A DNA stretch of 64,000 nucleotides. It comes from Amoebophrya sp. A120 (lineage: Eukaryota; Sar; Dinophyceae; Syndiniales; Amoebophryaceae). The DNA lies in NCBI GenBank assembly GCA_905178155.1, contig CAJINV010000009.1, forward strand, positions 124,001 to 188,000, given 5' to 3'. Below are positions 45,283 to 57,592 of this stretch, piece after piece. The notes under the pieces are model-generated. The model saw only the letters and a program-made list of their open reading frames with translations. It searched no databases and was not told where the DNA came from. Each line of letters opens with the position of its first letter. Positions within the stretch are counted from its first letter, which is position 1. The position numbers and the translations under genes were made by a program.

Positions 45283-48200
45283 ATGTTGGCGGGTTTTGGC
45301 GTCGTTTGGGAGAAGAATATGCAGGTGTATTGGCGAAACGGGGGCTACTGCCAGTATCTGGTCACCTACGTGATTGTCTTATGCCTGGGTATCCGTCACC
45401 AGCTGTACTGGAACGCGGAGGAGTTGCGCGCGGACCACTTTACAGCGTACCACGAGACGCTCACCCTCCCGAACACGACCCTGGCGGAGCTGAAAGAAAA
45501 CGCCACCGTGGTGGACACCGTGCGCAAGTGGATTGTTCGTGAGCTCGCGTACGGTCTGGTTCACAACAACGCGGACAGCCAGCAGGAGGCGATGACGCTC
45601 TTGCACGGCGTGTTGCAGCATCCCCACGTGGCGAACTCGGAGCTCGTGTCCGTGCAAAGGGGCGGCCCCGAACCGGAGCTGTTCCGCCACGCTGTGAGCG
45701 GCCTGGTGTCCAACATCACCGCAAAGGTGCTGCGGCAGGAAGCAAGCATTTCCATCGTGGACTTCGTGCGCGAAACCAATCCAGCGTTGCTGCTGCGGGC
45801 GTTTCCCGATCCGCATCTTCTGCAGAACAGCCTGATGCCGATCGAAGAACAAACGGAATACGCACGAAGGCTTGTTTCGGGGGGCCACTTGGGGGGTGGG
45901 ACTGGAAAGATCTTGGGCAAGAAATCTTCTGAGGAGAATGCTGAGATGAAAAGCGCGAGGACGTTTGCGGAGAAACTGTCGGACGAGCACGATTTGATCG
46001 GTTTGTTGGAGAAGATACTCGCCTCAACCGAGCCGCCGGGCGACCTGTCGCGAGTCGTGGACTGGAAGTTTTTGGCCGGGGAAAGCGTGTACGCGGACTA
46101 CGTACGGGACACGCTGAACGTCACCGCCGAGCTTGTCCGCGCATTCTACGGGGAGGACCTGGACAGCGCGAATTATAACGAAGGAGAAGGCGAGGGCCCT
46201 GTTCCAGCCGCCCCTTCCACGCTAACCAAGGAGGATCTGCGGCAGCTGGGAAGCCTGAGCACGGCACTGTTTTTGGCCAATCTAGTGGTGCCAGCCAGTC
46301 GTTTTATTGCGCTCGCGCAGACCAGAAACATGTTTGTTGAAAGCGGCCTTTCACTGTCAGCCGCGGAGGGAGCAGAGAGCGAGACCAACCTCCAGTTGCT
46401 CCACAGCCTGGGGATGCTCATCACCTCGCTGAGAACCGAGAAGCTCGATGTGAAGAAAGATGCAGAGACTAAGAAACCTGAAAAGGCGGGGCTTCAGAAC
46501 GTGGACGGGGAGGAAGCTCCTGCTCCCTGGGGAAACGATCATCCCTGGTGGGTTTTGCAGCTGTTTTCCATGCGACCACGAGCTGCCGCACTCCAGGAGA
46601 AGCTCGGAAACCTAAAGCAGGGCGGCGGCGCTGCCAATGCCACAGTAGGGGTAGTAAATGCCACGGAAATTCCTACACCGACTCTTCAGAGTGAGCTACG
46701 GCAGTCGGTCGAAGCAATTTTGACGATGGAGTTTTTTGCGAACGCACTCGCGTCGAGCGACGTGTCGGCAGTCGAGCTGGGTAAGAGACTGGCCAGCTCA
46801 CGGGAAAGGGCCGCTGAGGTGGCTGTGAAGGAGGCCACTGATCTGAAGAATTCTACCTACTACGATATGCCTTTGGCGCCCATGCTGCTGGATGCGGAGC
46901 ACAGTAAAGAAAGTCAAAAGGTTGGCCCAGCACCAAACTCGTTATACATGTACGAGAAAAATAAGCAGGAACTTCTGAATCCGGGCGGGCGCTTCGGTCC
47001 CGGGGGGGCCGAGGACTTTCAGGATCAGGACCCGAAGAAGAGGGTGGCTAGATTTTGGAAATTCGGGGGCGCAGACCCCTCCGCTGGAGCACTAAAGGAC
47101 CGAACAGATGATCCGGAACAAGCAAAATCCCCCGTAGAGGAAATAGCTAGATTCTTGCCGCGCGACAGATCGAAAGATCGGCGGTTGGCGGAAAAGGGAA
47201 GCGGAAAGGGGCAGCAAGACCACAAAGGCATAGATATGGAAAAGAGGCTGGAGAGGAGGGCCCGACGTGCCCCGCCAGGGAAGGATTTTTTACAATCTCG
47301 CGTTTCGTTTCTGCAGAAGTCGCATCTGCGTCGACGCGCGAGTCCAGCAGCTACGCTTGACGGGAAGTCGAGGGACGCTGGTTTTTCAAAAATCAAAGCT
47401 CCTCGACGTCCAACGACGCTGCTGCAACGCGGACTTCGCCGTGAGGGTGTAACTACTCTGGCCGCGTCTCCACTCAGACCGAAACCGCAGCACACCATGT
47501 TGTCCGAAGACATTCGTCCGGGAGGAGGAGAGTTGAAGACAGAAGGACGAGGCGTCGGTACAACGGGAGAAAGCTCGGCGTGCGCGGATCCAAGTTCCGG
47601 CATCAGACGAAGCGTGAACAACAATGCCAGGGGCACGAACTCCTACGGCAGCCACGCTGGCGGTGATTCCCTCATGGATAAGTCGTCGCGATTTTTGTTT
47701 ACCGCAGAGGGCGATGAAGCAGGTACAGCCGCGAAGATCCACTTCACATCTACATCTTTCGCCGAAGCAGAGGAAGAAGATTCGCAAGAGCAAGATGATG
47801 TCGTGTATAAAAATGCACGTCCCCTTCGGAAAGAAGAGGACACGGCAACATCAACCTTCCTGGCGACTTCATCCAGCAGAGCGACCAAAAATGATCCCCA
47901 TGTTGACGCAGAAAGCCAGAGAGTACAGCTGCCCGACGGGACTGTGGAGCCAGGGAAGAATGAAGGGAAAAGTATCGCACCAGCGCCAACTTCCACACTG
48001 CCCCCGGAGCCAGCCGCACCACAACCGCCTGCTCCGCAGGAGGCCTTGGCACTCGTGTCCCGTCAGACGGAGCGGAACCTTTTGGATTCCATGCGCGCCG
48101 AAATTTTGTCAACATTTGACACGGACGGGGCGCTACTGAACGCCCTGGACGCGGAGCTGACGGACGCCCCGTCCGATCTCGATGTGAAGACCACGGGCGG

Positions 48201-51200
48201 GTGGCCCGACGCCATGGGAAGCATGCGGCTGTTGCTCGGATATCAAAGTGAAAAAAGCCCCCACCCCATATCGGAAACGGAAGATGCGCGAATTTGTGAT
48301 GCTGTATTTGAGTACACAAATCAACTTGTATTGCTAGAAGGCCGAGAGACGAAGCTGCGGCCTAAATTGCAGGTAATCTGTCATGCTGTTTCCCACTTCC
48401 AGTTGCCTCTTGTCATCCTGGAGCTGCAAGGCTTTCCCACGCTAGACAGCGCTACAGTCTGCATCTTTTGCCTTCTAGCATCACAAAGCTGATTTGTGAC
48501 CACAAATCTGCATCACAGATTTCCGTTTTGATATGGGGAGAGGGCATTTTTCATGGTAATATCGGATTCATCCTGTTCATCCTCGAAGCCGTGGTGGCCT
48601 GGTTCACGTTTCTACTACCGTTGTCTTTCCTCTACCGCTTGTACGGACTGGCGATTTTTGCGGAGAAGGAAAGCGAGCTGATGGACATGCAGCTGATTTA
48701 CGGCATGCGGAAGCGCACGTACTGGGTGGCAAACATCCTCTTCTTTTTCGTTGTCCTCGGCACCCCGTTCATGATCACGCACTGGGTGAACCTGGCTCTG
48801 GTCGCACAGATTATCCCCCTCGACCGCCTGTGGCCGTCGAACTTCCTGTTTTACGTCTTCGCGCCCATGTGCCCACCGCTGGCGGTGTTGCTGGCGGTGT
48901 CCGCCTTGGCCATGCGTGTGCGAAATTCCGAGAAGTTCGAGAGCGCGGTGACCACGATCAGTTCGCTCGGGAATTTGCTGGTCTTGGGCGTCTACATTCT
49001 CTGGGAGGTCCTCCTGCCGACGCGCATTTCCTTCTGGGCGACTGCGATCCGGGGCGCGCTGACCACCCACGGGCTCGCGGCCACGGAGGAGGTCCCCTTG
49101 GCATCCATGTGTCCCGACGTCAGCGCGGGCGCGTGGAACGTGGTGCTGTCGACGATCTTCGGCGTTGCCGTTCCCGGCTACGCCTACATGCGGCTGAACA
49201 TGCGGGGCTGGCAAATGAAGGGCGTGCTGCAGCTGATGCGGCATCGGGGCAGCGAGATGGGTTGGTACTCGCTGGAACCCTTGGCGCCGGCCTGGAACCA
49301 GGGCCTCCGCGGCCACAGTTTGTACTACTGCGCGCGCGACAACTTTCCCTCCCCGCCACCGGACACCGTCCGCAGCCAGCCCGCGCTGGATCTGACCGGG
49401 CTGTCCCGTCTCGCGTGGTCCTACGAGGACGGCGACAAGATCGAGCAGTACGCCAACCAGGCGGGCGCCGCGGAGCTGAGCCGCACGCTTCCGTTTGCGG
49501 ACTACGATCTGATCATCCTGCTGGACCTGCTCGCGGTCTTTCTCAACGTGGGCTTCTGGATTCTGGTGGTGTACCGGATCGAAAGGTACCAGAAGCAGGC
49601 CACTTCCGGGGACGTGCTTACGGTCGAGGAGACCTTTCGCGAAGCGGGACTCGCGACGGACGCGCCGCCCAAGGTAAAAATGGTGCTTGCGAGTTCCGAT
49701 TCTTCGGACTCGGATTGGGATTCAGTGCGAGCAAAGTATCGCCAGTCGGTCGCCGGGCCGAGCGGAGCAGACAGAGCTTCTGCGAGATTGTCGTTGTTGA
49801 AAAGGCAAAGCCTACAACAACGGGGAAGCAAAGAACCTGCTTTCGAGCCGCCTGATCGTCCTGAAGAACAAGCCAATTTGCAGCCCGCGGGGGCGAAGAA
49901 GGGGAAGCATGTTGCGCCGTCCGTCCCGGCGCGCGGACACAAAGTGCCGATCGTTCTGCAGGTGAAGAAGGTTACGAAGACGTTTTTGCAAGGCGAGAAG
50001 GTCGTGAACAACGACGTGAGTTTCGAGATCAAGCGCGGCGAGATTTTCGGGCTGCTGGGGCACAACGGGGCGGGAAAAACCACTTTGCTGAACATGATCA
50101 GTGGCAAGGTCCCGGTGACGTTCGGAAAGATCGTGATCATGGGACGAACCAACAGCGCGGCAGAGATCCGCAAGAACAATTTGATCACACTCTGTCCGCA
50201 GGGGAATCCCTTGTGGGACAATTTCACCGTGGACCAGCACGTGCGGTTCTTTGCCCGGTTGCGCAACGTGGACGACGTGGAGGCCTCGGTCCGCAAGTAC
50301 GCGTCGCTTTTAGGGTTGAGCCAGCACTTTGACACGCACTGCAAGTACCTGTCCGGCGGGCAGAAGCGGCGGCTGTGGGTGCTGTGCTGTCTGCTCGGGT
50401 CCGCGCCGGTGGTGCTGATGGACGAGCCCACGACGGGCATGGATCCGCAGGCGCGCCGAGATTTTTGGATTTTGCTCAAGAAGATCGTGAAGGAGGAGAA
50501 GCGGTCCGTCATCTTCACCACACACTACCTCGAGGAGGCGGACCTGCTTGCGGAGCGGAAGTGCATCTTGGCGCACGGCAAGATCCGTGCGATTGGCACG
50601 TCGCAGCAGCTGAAGCGGCAACTCGGCAGCGGGTTCTGGATTCACGCGATGATCGAAAAGCGGGAGGACGCGAACCCAGACCTGGTAAGGAACGCACTAA
50701 GATCCCTCGCGCCCATCATCGAACGTGTTCTGTACCCGAAAGGCATCACATTTTCCTCTAGGCCAGTGACATCAACTGCCGCCAGGAGTCCTCCTTCGAT
50801 GGGCACTGCAGCACTTCTGGACCGAGGCGCAGATTCCATGGACACGGACAGCGAGAGAAGCGAAAAGAAAAAACGGAAGAAAAACAAAGAGCCACTTCCG
50901 CTGGCTGAGTTGGACGACGGGTCGCGGACTATGATTGGCAAGATCGTGACGAAAAATCCTCGCAACAGCCGGCACTTCTTGGCCTTTCTCATCCCTTGGG
51001 AAAAGATCCCGCAAATGGCGGCCGTGCTGGAGGCCCTGCAGAAGCGCCGGGGGGAGATGCTCGAACGGGGATGGACAGTGATCCCCACCAGTTTGTTGTC
51101 CGGATTGCACGGTGAACTCGCCGACCCCGTGAGGGTGGACTTCACCATCGCACAGACCACGCTGGAGGAAGTGTTTCACACGGCGGGCGAGGTGGCAGAC

Positions 51201-54200
51201 CGGGAGCTGTACGACTTCGCACAGCTAGCCGCGTTGCGGTCGGTCGGCGCGCGGGACCTGGCCCTGTCTCGTGCGCCGCTCAGGAGGCGGCAGCTCGGAT
51301 TCAAGTCGCAGTTCTTGGCCATCGTGGAGTTTCGGCTTTTCGGTTCCGTTTTTAATCGAACCACTCTGGGACACTGGGCAGTTGCCGCCTTTTTTCTGGC
51401 GGCGTACTTCGGCTACTGCCTTCTGATGAAATACCAGGTCGACTCCCAGCTCGCGGCCGCCGAGAACGATGAAAGCACGACGACCTCCTCCTCCGCCGAA
51501 GACCAACTGAATCTCCATTGGGCCGCGGTGCTCATGTGCTTGGGTCTCGCCTCGCTGGTGATGCCCTTTGCCTTCTTTCTGTTCGGCGGAACCCTCGTCC
51601 GGAGAGACTACCTGCTGGAGAGCGACTGCGACCTGCAACTGTGGCGCCACTTGTCCATGCACGGTGTCCGCCGCGTTGCCTACCACGCGGGCACTTTCGC
51701 GTCGTGGTTCATTTTCTTTGCGACCCCGTTCTGGCTTGCGTTTGCGCTGATCACGCTGCATTCCATGGGCGACGTGTTTTCGTGCTCGAGCGCGATGCGG
51801 GGCGTCTTTGTCTGCATGCAGCTCGTCTTCCCCGCCTTGAACTCCATTATTTGTCCCATGTTCGTGTGCGGCAGCTCGTTCACGACGAGAAACCTGTGGA
51901 CGGTGTTTTTCGTGTGCAGTTTTGCGGTCGCGTTTCTGCCGATGATTTTGGGGAAAATCCTCAGCACCGGCTACTACGACGTGGAGCAGACCGCGCCCAG
52001 CTGCCTGATCCTCGAGTTCGCGATGGCCAGTGCCGGGGTGGAGAGTGTGGGGGAGATCCTGCAATTCGGGTTCCCCAACGGCTGGATGAAGGTCTGGCTG
52101 CCGATCTACATCCTGTTCCCACCGATCGCCCAGGCGGCGAGCCTCCAGGGGCTCTACAAAATGTGGGCATTGTGGAAGTTGGACGTGCATTTTGTCGGCC
52201 ACATCAACACTGGGGCCTTGCTCAGGTCACGGCTGGTTCAAAGAACCAACTCTGGAAGTTTCAACAAACTCGCACCTCCGTCGGAGGCTCGGCGTCATTT
52301 CGACAGTGCGGTCGCAGAAGAGAACGGGCGGACGGTGGTAAAGAGCAAGTACTACGGTGCCAACTTCTTTCTGTTTGGGCACGTCCCGGAAGACATGCCT
52401 GATGGCGACGACCTGCAGCGGAGCCTGGCGAAGCTTGAGCCGAATCATTGTCAGGCCGAGTACTGGGAGACGGTTGCGTGGTATGAGGTGCTGGCTCCGC
52501 TCTACAGCTTTTTGTTCTACCTTTCCGTTTGGCTTCTCTGGGAGGGGCTGATCCAGCCTTACCTCGCGGGACGCGGAGAAGTGCGGCACGAGAGCAAGGC
52601 AAAGTTGGAAGGCGCCCTCCGCGACGAAGGGGCGGAGCCGGCTCTACAGGAGCACAACCTGCCCTCCAAACCGCCCTCGCTGAACCCGATGCTGTCGCGC
52701 TGGTCGCAAAACTCCACGAACAGCGCGGGCTCGCAGGGCTCTCTAGGCGGTGTAGCCGCCGGAGGACCGGGCACGGTTAACCTACCCAGCCCGGAGGCGA
52801 TTGCCGCTATGACCGTCGTTCCACCGATCGCTGCGGACGAAGAAAGGGACGAGGACATCGTCGCCGAGGAAAAGCGGCTGAAAAACCGGGAGCACGAGCC
52901 CGCTGTGCTCGCGATAGACGTCTGGAAGCACTTCAAAGTGTTGTCAACAGCAGCGAGTACCCAGGCGCGGCTCGTTCGCGACGGTCTGAAGAAGCAATTC
53001 TCGTCCGCCGAGGGAGGAGGTTCTTTAGCAAAGCCGGCTACAAGAACTCCTGCCGACGCAGACGCCGGCAGGCACGTTCCTCCTGGTGAAATAATTACAG
53101 CTGAAGAGAAGGGAACCAAGAATCTTCCTCCCTCGCCGTCCAAAGAAGATCATAGTGCACCGCCTCCAGCACTCGACATCAGTCCGACACAGGAGGAAAC
53201 CACCAGCCTCCGGTGGGCTACCCGGGGCGTCACTCTGGGGGTGGAGAAGACGGAGTGCTTTGCACTGCTGGGCCCGAACGGCGCAGGGAAGACAACTTTG
53301 TTCAACCTTTTGTCGGGCTACGAAACCTTGGACATCGGAGAGGTTTCTCTTTTTGGCAAAATCATGTCTAGCTTTGGCACGACGGATCAGGAGAATGCGC
53401 GGTCGATCATGTCGTCCCCCAAGCGAAGCAAAAGGCGGACCAGCTATGAGCTGGATATGTTAACGACGGGGTTTCAGCGGCGGGAGGACGTGATCGGGGT
53501 GGTCCCGCAGTTTGACAAGTTGTGGCCTCACCTTACCGGCCGGCAGCATGTGCGTCTGTACGCGAAGTGTTCCGGCACGTACTACCCGTTACCGCCAGGA
53601 CCGGGTCAGAGGCTGTCTCCGGACGAGCTGCTCGGCATTCCGCGCGATGACGGCGAGGAGCGGGTCTCGCGGTTTCTGCGCGAGGTGCAACTTTCCGACA
53701 AGGACGCCGACCGGGCGGTGGAAACCTACTCGGGCGGCATGAAGAGACGTCTCTCCCTCGCCGTCAGTCTGGTCACCGATCCCGCACTGGTGTTCCTCGA
53801 CGAGATGTCTGCGGGCGTGGACGTGGTGGCTCAGAAGGCGTTGTGGAACAAGCTGATCAACCGGCCCCGTGGGCAGACGGTGGTCACCACCACGCACTCC
53901 ATGGCCGAGGCCGACGCGGTCTCGGACCGCATTGGCATTTTGGTGTCGGGGCAGCTCAAGTGTCTGGGGCCCAGCTACAAAATCAAAAGCAAGTACGGGA
54001 ACGGATTTCATTTGGAATTGATTCTGAACCTGAGCAAGCACCGGTTGCTAAGGATGCAGCAAGAGTTGGCGATGGAAGCGGGCGGCGGATCGCGCATAAG
54101 CGGTATTGGAGAATCAGTTCTCCCGGCAGCAGGAAACAAGGCACAAAAGAACTCACCGAGGAGCGACGCTGTGGTCGAAGTTGTAAAAAGCAACGGCGTG

Positions 54201-55526
54201 TCGGAGTTGTCGAGACCTGCAGTGGGTGGATCAGAGGAAAGAGTACCGGCTTCGCAGGAGAACGCAACAAACGTCGCAGCGCGGGTGGTGGTTCCCGAAG
54301 GAGAGACAGATGCACTAGAACCGGAACAAGGAACTGAACAACATCACAACCCGCTGGGAAGTCGTGATATGATTGAAGAGCAGGCTCTACCTCACGCGGC
54401 GGAAGAAGAAAGGCCACCATCAACCACGCACAGTGTTTCTCCTGTTGATGTTCCGCCGAACGGTCTCTCAGGTACGACGAGCCACATCGCGGTCCACGCA
54501 AATAAACCAGGCGCGGTTGGTAGCCCGGGAACTTCTACACGTGCCGGTTACCATCATAGTGGTAGCAACGTCACAAAGATGTCAACGGAGATGATTGAGC
54601 AGCTGACTTCCAATGTTGAGGAGGTGGAAACGTTTGTGATCGATTCTTTGCTGTCGTGGAAAAGTAGACGAGATGGGGGAGGAGAAATCGAACGCGGCAA
54701 GACTGTCGAGCAGACGAAGAAACAAGTACAACATCGCAGGAGCAGAAGTACAACATCGAGCGGAAGTTCAACATCGCAGGAACAGACGCCGGTAAGCGAG
54801 ATTGGATTGATTCGCGAGGACATCCAGGTGCTGGAAAAAATGCTGTTTTCGCATCACCGAGTGCGACTGATTCTCTCGCTTAACCCGCCGAGGATCCAGA
54901 AAAGGTCTCTGAAGAAACAAACGAGCAAAACAACGTCTCCAAAAAACGCATTGAGAGTGCCAGGAAATAAACAAGCAAAACAGGGTCAACCAGTAGCGCC
55001 ATCATTTACCCTGAATTACAAGGCAAGGCTCAAAGGAAATCAACAAGAAAGAGTTCCAGCTACTGCACCGGAAGGCGAAGCTGATCCTCCAGATGCGGAA
55101 AATGCCGTCAGTATCGACATCGATGGAGGTCGAGATGATGCGGAGGCGACTGGAGATGACGGGACTATCAAGGATCTAACGGCACAAGAGTTCGAGAAAT
55201 ACGGCTTAGCGGAGGCGTTGCTCCTTTCCGAGGAAGACAACGAGTTTAAAGAGGTCACCACTCAAGTGCAGGGTGCGAGAAGAGGATCGCTGGCCGCGAA
55301 ATTTATGCAGAAGGACAAGAAGAGGCTGTTGCGGCAAGTGAACCTGGCGGGAGTGTTTCGGTGGTGTGCGGAGGATCCATTGAATATTATTGAAGACTAC
55401 TCCTTCGGTGAACCAACGCTGGAGCAAGTCTTTCTCAAATTCGCCAAACAGCAGGAAAAGGACGATGCCAGCGGAAGGAGGGACCGCGCGGAGGCGAAAT
55501 TCCGTGGAAGCACTGATTCGTTGTAG
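45283..55526 (+). CDS. ABCA: Giant ABCA-type full ABC transporter, second copy
   Basis: Two exons, 45283-48240 and 48567-55526, give 3305 aa. Paralogue of the gene upstream, starting from the N-terminal pattern WRNGGYCQYLVTYVIVLCLG (WLNGGYCKFLFTYFLVLILG upstream). Ectodomain of about 950 aa with a basic, Ser/Arg-rich, probably disordered part near 600-900. TMD1 starts at about 985 (ILFILEAVVAWFTFLLPLSF). NBD1: Walker A GHNGAGKTT (about 1481), signature LSGGQKRR, Walker B VVLMDEPTTGMD, H-loop FTTHYLEEAD. TMD2 from about 2030. NBD2: GPNGAGKTT (about 2553), PQFDKLWPHL, signature YSGGMKRR, Walker B LVFLDEMSAGVD, TTTHSMAEAD, then a roughly 450-residue disordered insertion and the end motif SFGEPTLEQVFLKF. 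Only one intron-like element interrupts it, against ten in the first copy. Both catalytic sites look intact, although the D-loop of NBD2 has Met-Ser in place of Pro-Thr. Substrate unknown; lipid export is the family norm. Confidence 0.9.
48241..48561 (+). mobile_element. Intron-like element C2
   Basis: 321 bp. Starts TATCAAAGTGAAAAAAGCCC, ends TTTTTCATGGTAATA. Flanked by tcgga at 48236-48240 and 48562-48566. Contains the near-palindrome gatttgtgaccacaaatc shared with C1. Removal gives RLLLGFILFILEAVV at the start of TMD1. Confidence 0.92.
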
Positions 55527-56069
55527 CTTAGTTTTAAGGTTGTGAATTTACTACGGCTCCTTTATCGCTGTTTGTAGCTTTCACAGAACGCAAGAAAATC
55601 GCGTCGAACAATCTGTCAGTGGAGAGAAAAGGAACGGCACTTTACCACTTTCATTGTAACGCACAGTTTTTTTTATTCGTTTACATGATCCTTTGATTCG
55701 GAACAGAAACAATAACAAATTACTCAATCTTGATCTTTCCAACGAAGTCAAAAATTGCTCAGTAACACCTCCTGACGTCGACAGACGTGTATTTCTTTTT
55801 ATTCCACTCGGTGGTCTTCGTGTTCGATATGGTTACGGTCACGGGTGCTCTTTTATTGCTTCTGTCTCGTCACGATGTACTCGGTATGCGCTCCTACTTT
55901 CCAACCACTACCATACCCACAGTCGTAAGTAGCAAAATTTTCCAAGACCATTTCGAAACATCGTGTTTGTTGAGTTGTGATCTCGTCCTCCTACTCCGGA
56001 GTAGTTCCGTTTCTGTTTCAAGGTCGATCTTTCTACCATCTGCATTTGCTTCTGGTATTTTCTTAGAAA
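55527..56069. other. Intergenic, no gene seen
   Basis: 540 bp with T-runs; ends with the tract TTTTCTTAG (56058-56066) directly before ATG 56070, a possible splice acceptor. Confidence 0.5.
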
Positions 56070-57137
56070 ATGCTAATGCTGGCTCTCGTCCCTCCCAGTT
56101 TCGCTCGGTTGCGTTCGTCGTTCCTCCACCTTGCGGCTGCGGTTTTGGGCAGCACTATTTCGTCCAGCCTCGTGTCAGCGCGTAACCTGAAAGTTTCATG
56201 GAGCGACTGCGGGGCGGTCAGCGACAAAAGATTCGGGGTACTTCCCTTTGGGAAAAGAATGAAAAAGCTAAAGGAAAATAAGGCCGCTGCGCGGATGAAC
56301 TCCAGAGGCGTCGGCGACGCGGGTAAAATCACCAAAGTGGATATTTCGCCGCAGCCCCTGGTCTTGGGACAAGAGATGAAGATTGGAATCGAGTTTCAGT
56401 CGGGCGTGCCTGTACAATTTTCTATCGTGCCTAATCCTGCACCTGTAGCTTTTTGGAATTAGAACATGAAGAACTAGTCCTTTGTTTTTGGTCCTGCTTG
56501 TTCGGTGAAATTTACACCTGTACATTGATTGCGGCGACAAGAGTGAAACTCTGCAATATTAAGTATTGATCAGCGTCCATTTAGTTTCGCCTTATTTATT
56601 GTTCTCTCTCCTTAGGTTCCGGCCGGAGCAGGAAGCATTTTGGAAGTATCTGGGAAGGAAGGCTGGTTCGTGAGTTTCAAGCACGACTTCGATCTTTGTA
56701 CGGACCAAGATTTCGAGTTTCCCATGAACTTGGGCAACTTTCACCTGGACGGTCTGGGGAATTGCGGTGAGAAGAAAGAAATGGTGAACCACAGCGGTGC
56801 GTTTCCGTCAACAAAGTGGTCCTCTTCAAGTAGATTCGCGAGGAAGAAAAACCCGGAAGTTGATGAAAACCAAAACTCTACTGCGCCCAAGACATACGAT
56901 CTAGCTCTGTCCGCGACAGTGAACGAGGGTATCGCGAGCTTGGCTTCGAAAGGAACGGTGTGGCTCAAACCGAAGATCAACAACGGCGAAGAATTAGCCT
57001 GTTTGCAATTTCAACTGGAACTGGAGGGGGAGCCGAACAATAAAGCCGACCCGGTCGCCGGCAGCGGTGATGGCGCGACGGTTCCGTCTGTTTTTTCTAC
57101 GGCATTGCGAAATAGTGGTCAGGAGGTCTGGATCTAG
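56070..57137 (+). CDS. Secreted ML-domain (NPC2/MD-2-like) lipid-binding protein
   Basis: Exons 56070-56405 and 56616-57137; 285 aa. A signal peptide runs to about residue 36 (LRSSFLHLAAAVLGS core). The ML fold follows: VSWSDCGA at the start, GKITKVDISPQPLVLGQEM as the first strands, VPAGAGSILEV, then CTDQDFEFPMNLG, LDGLGNC and the closing strand GEELACLQFQLELEGE. ML proteins are small extracellular or lumenal beta sandwiches that hold sterols or other lipids. An unusual insertion (about 160-200, rich in Ser, Lys, Asn) splits the C-terminal half, and about 33 disordered residues follow the domain. The donor may be GTGCCT at 56406 or GTACAA at 56412; both keep frame and differ by two residues. 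The acceptor is CCTTAG at 56615. It lies directly behind two ABCA lipid transporters. Confidence 0.75.
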
Positions 57138-57448
57138 AGGCACACGTAGACGATGGAGTCACTGGCGCTTCGTTTTTATCCCTTTCCGTGTAATAAAAGA
57201 GAAAGCATTTTTTACAGTCAAATTTTGCGTAGCTCCAGATCAATGTAAGTACGCATGGAAATATGTCGTTGTCTACTGCAGCCTGCAAAACGAAAATCAA
57301 AATTGGTTCTCACACTGATATCTACTTACGGCATCATAGCGTGATGAATGTCCTGCATTCCTCCAGAAATGAAATGATGTGATATTTCTTGTGCAATGAA
57401 ACAGTAGTCTTTCGATGGCGACACTTTCAATTTCACAATTACTCAAAT

Positions 57449-57592
57449 AGAATGCGAATTTGTACGATGAAGATCAAATTCGAGAAGATGTTCCGCGGTA
57501 AAAGCTCCTTCCTCATTTACTACTTGTATGCAGGAGGTACAGCTGACCCATATGCCTGCACGAAAGTGAAGATCTCAGTAAAAGGTTCGTAG
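57449..57592 (+). CDS. Possible exon or remnant of a second ML domain
   Basis: An open stretch after TCAAATAG ends with SFLIYYLYAGGTADPYACTK and VKISVKG, which resembles the last strands of an ML domain (a Cys six to seven residues before the final VKxxVKG). No matching N-terminal half was found between 57138 and 57448. It may be a terminal exon of a second ML gene, an alternative end of the gene above, or a remnant. Stop at 57590-57592. Confidence 0.35.
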   Translation, partial: RMRICTMKIKFEKMFRGKSSFLIYYLYAGGTADPYACTKVKISVKGS

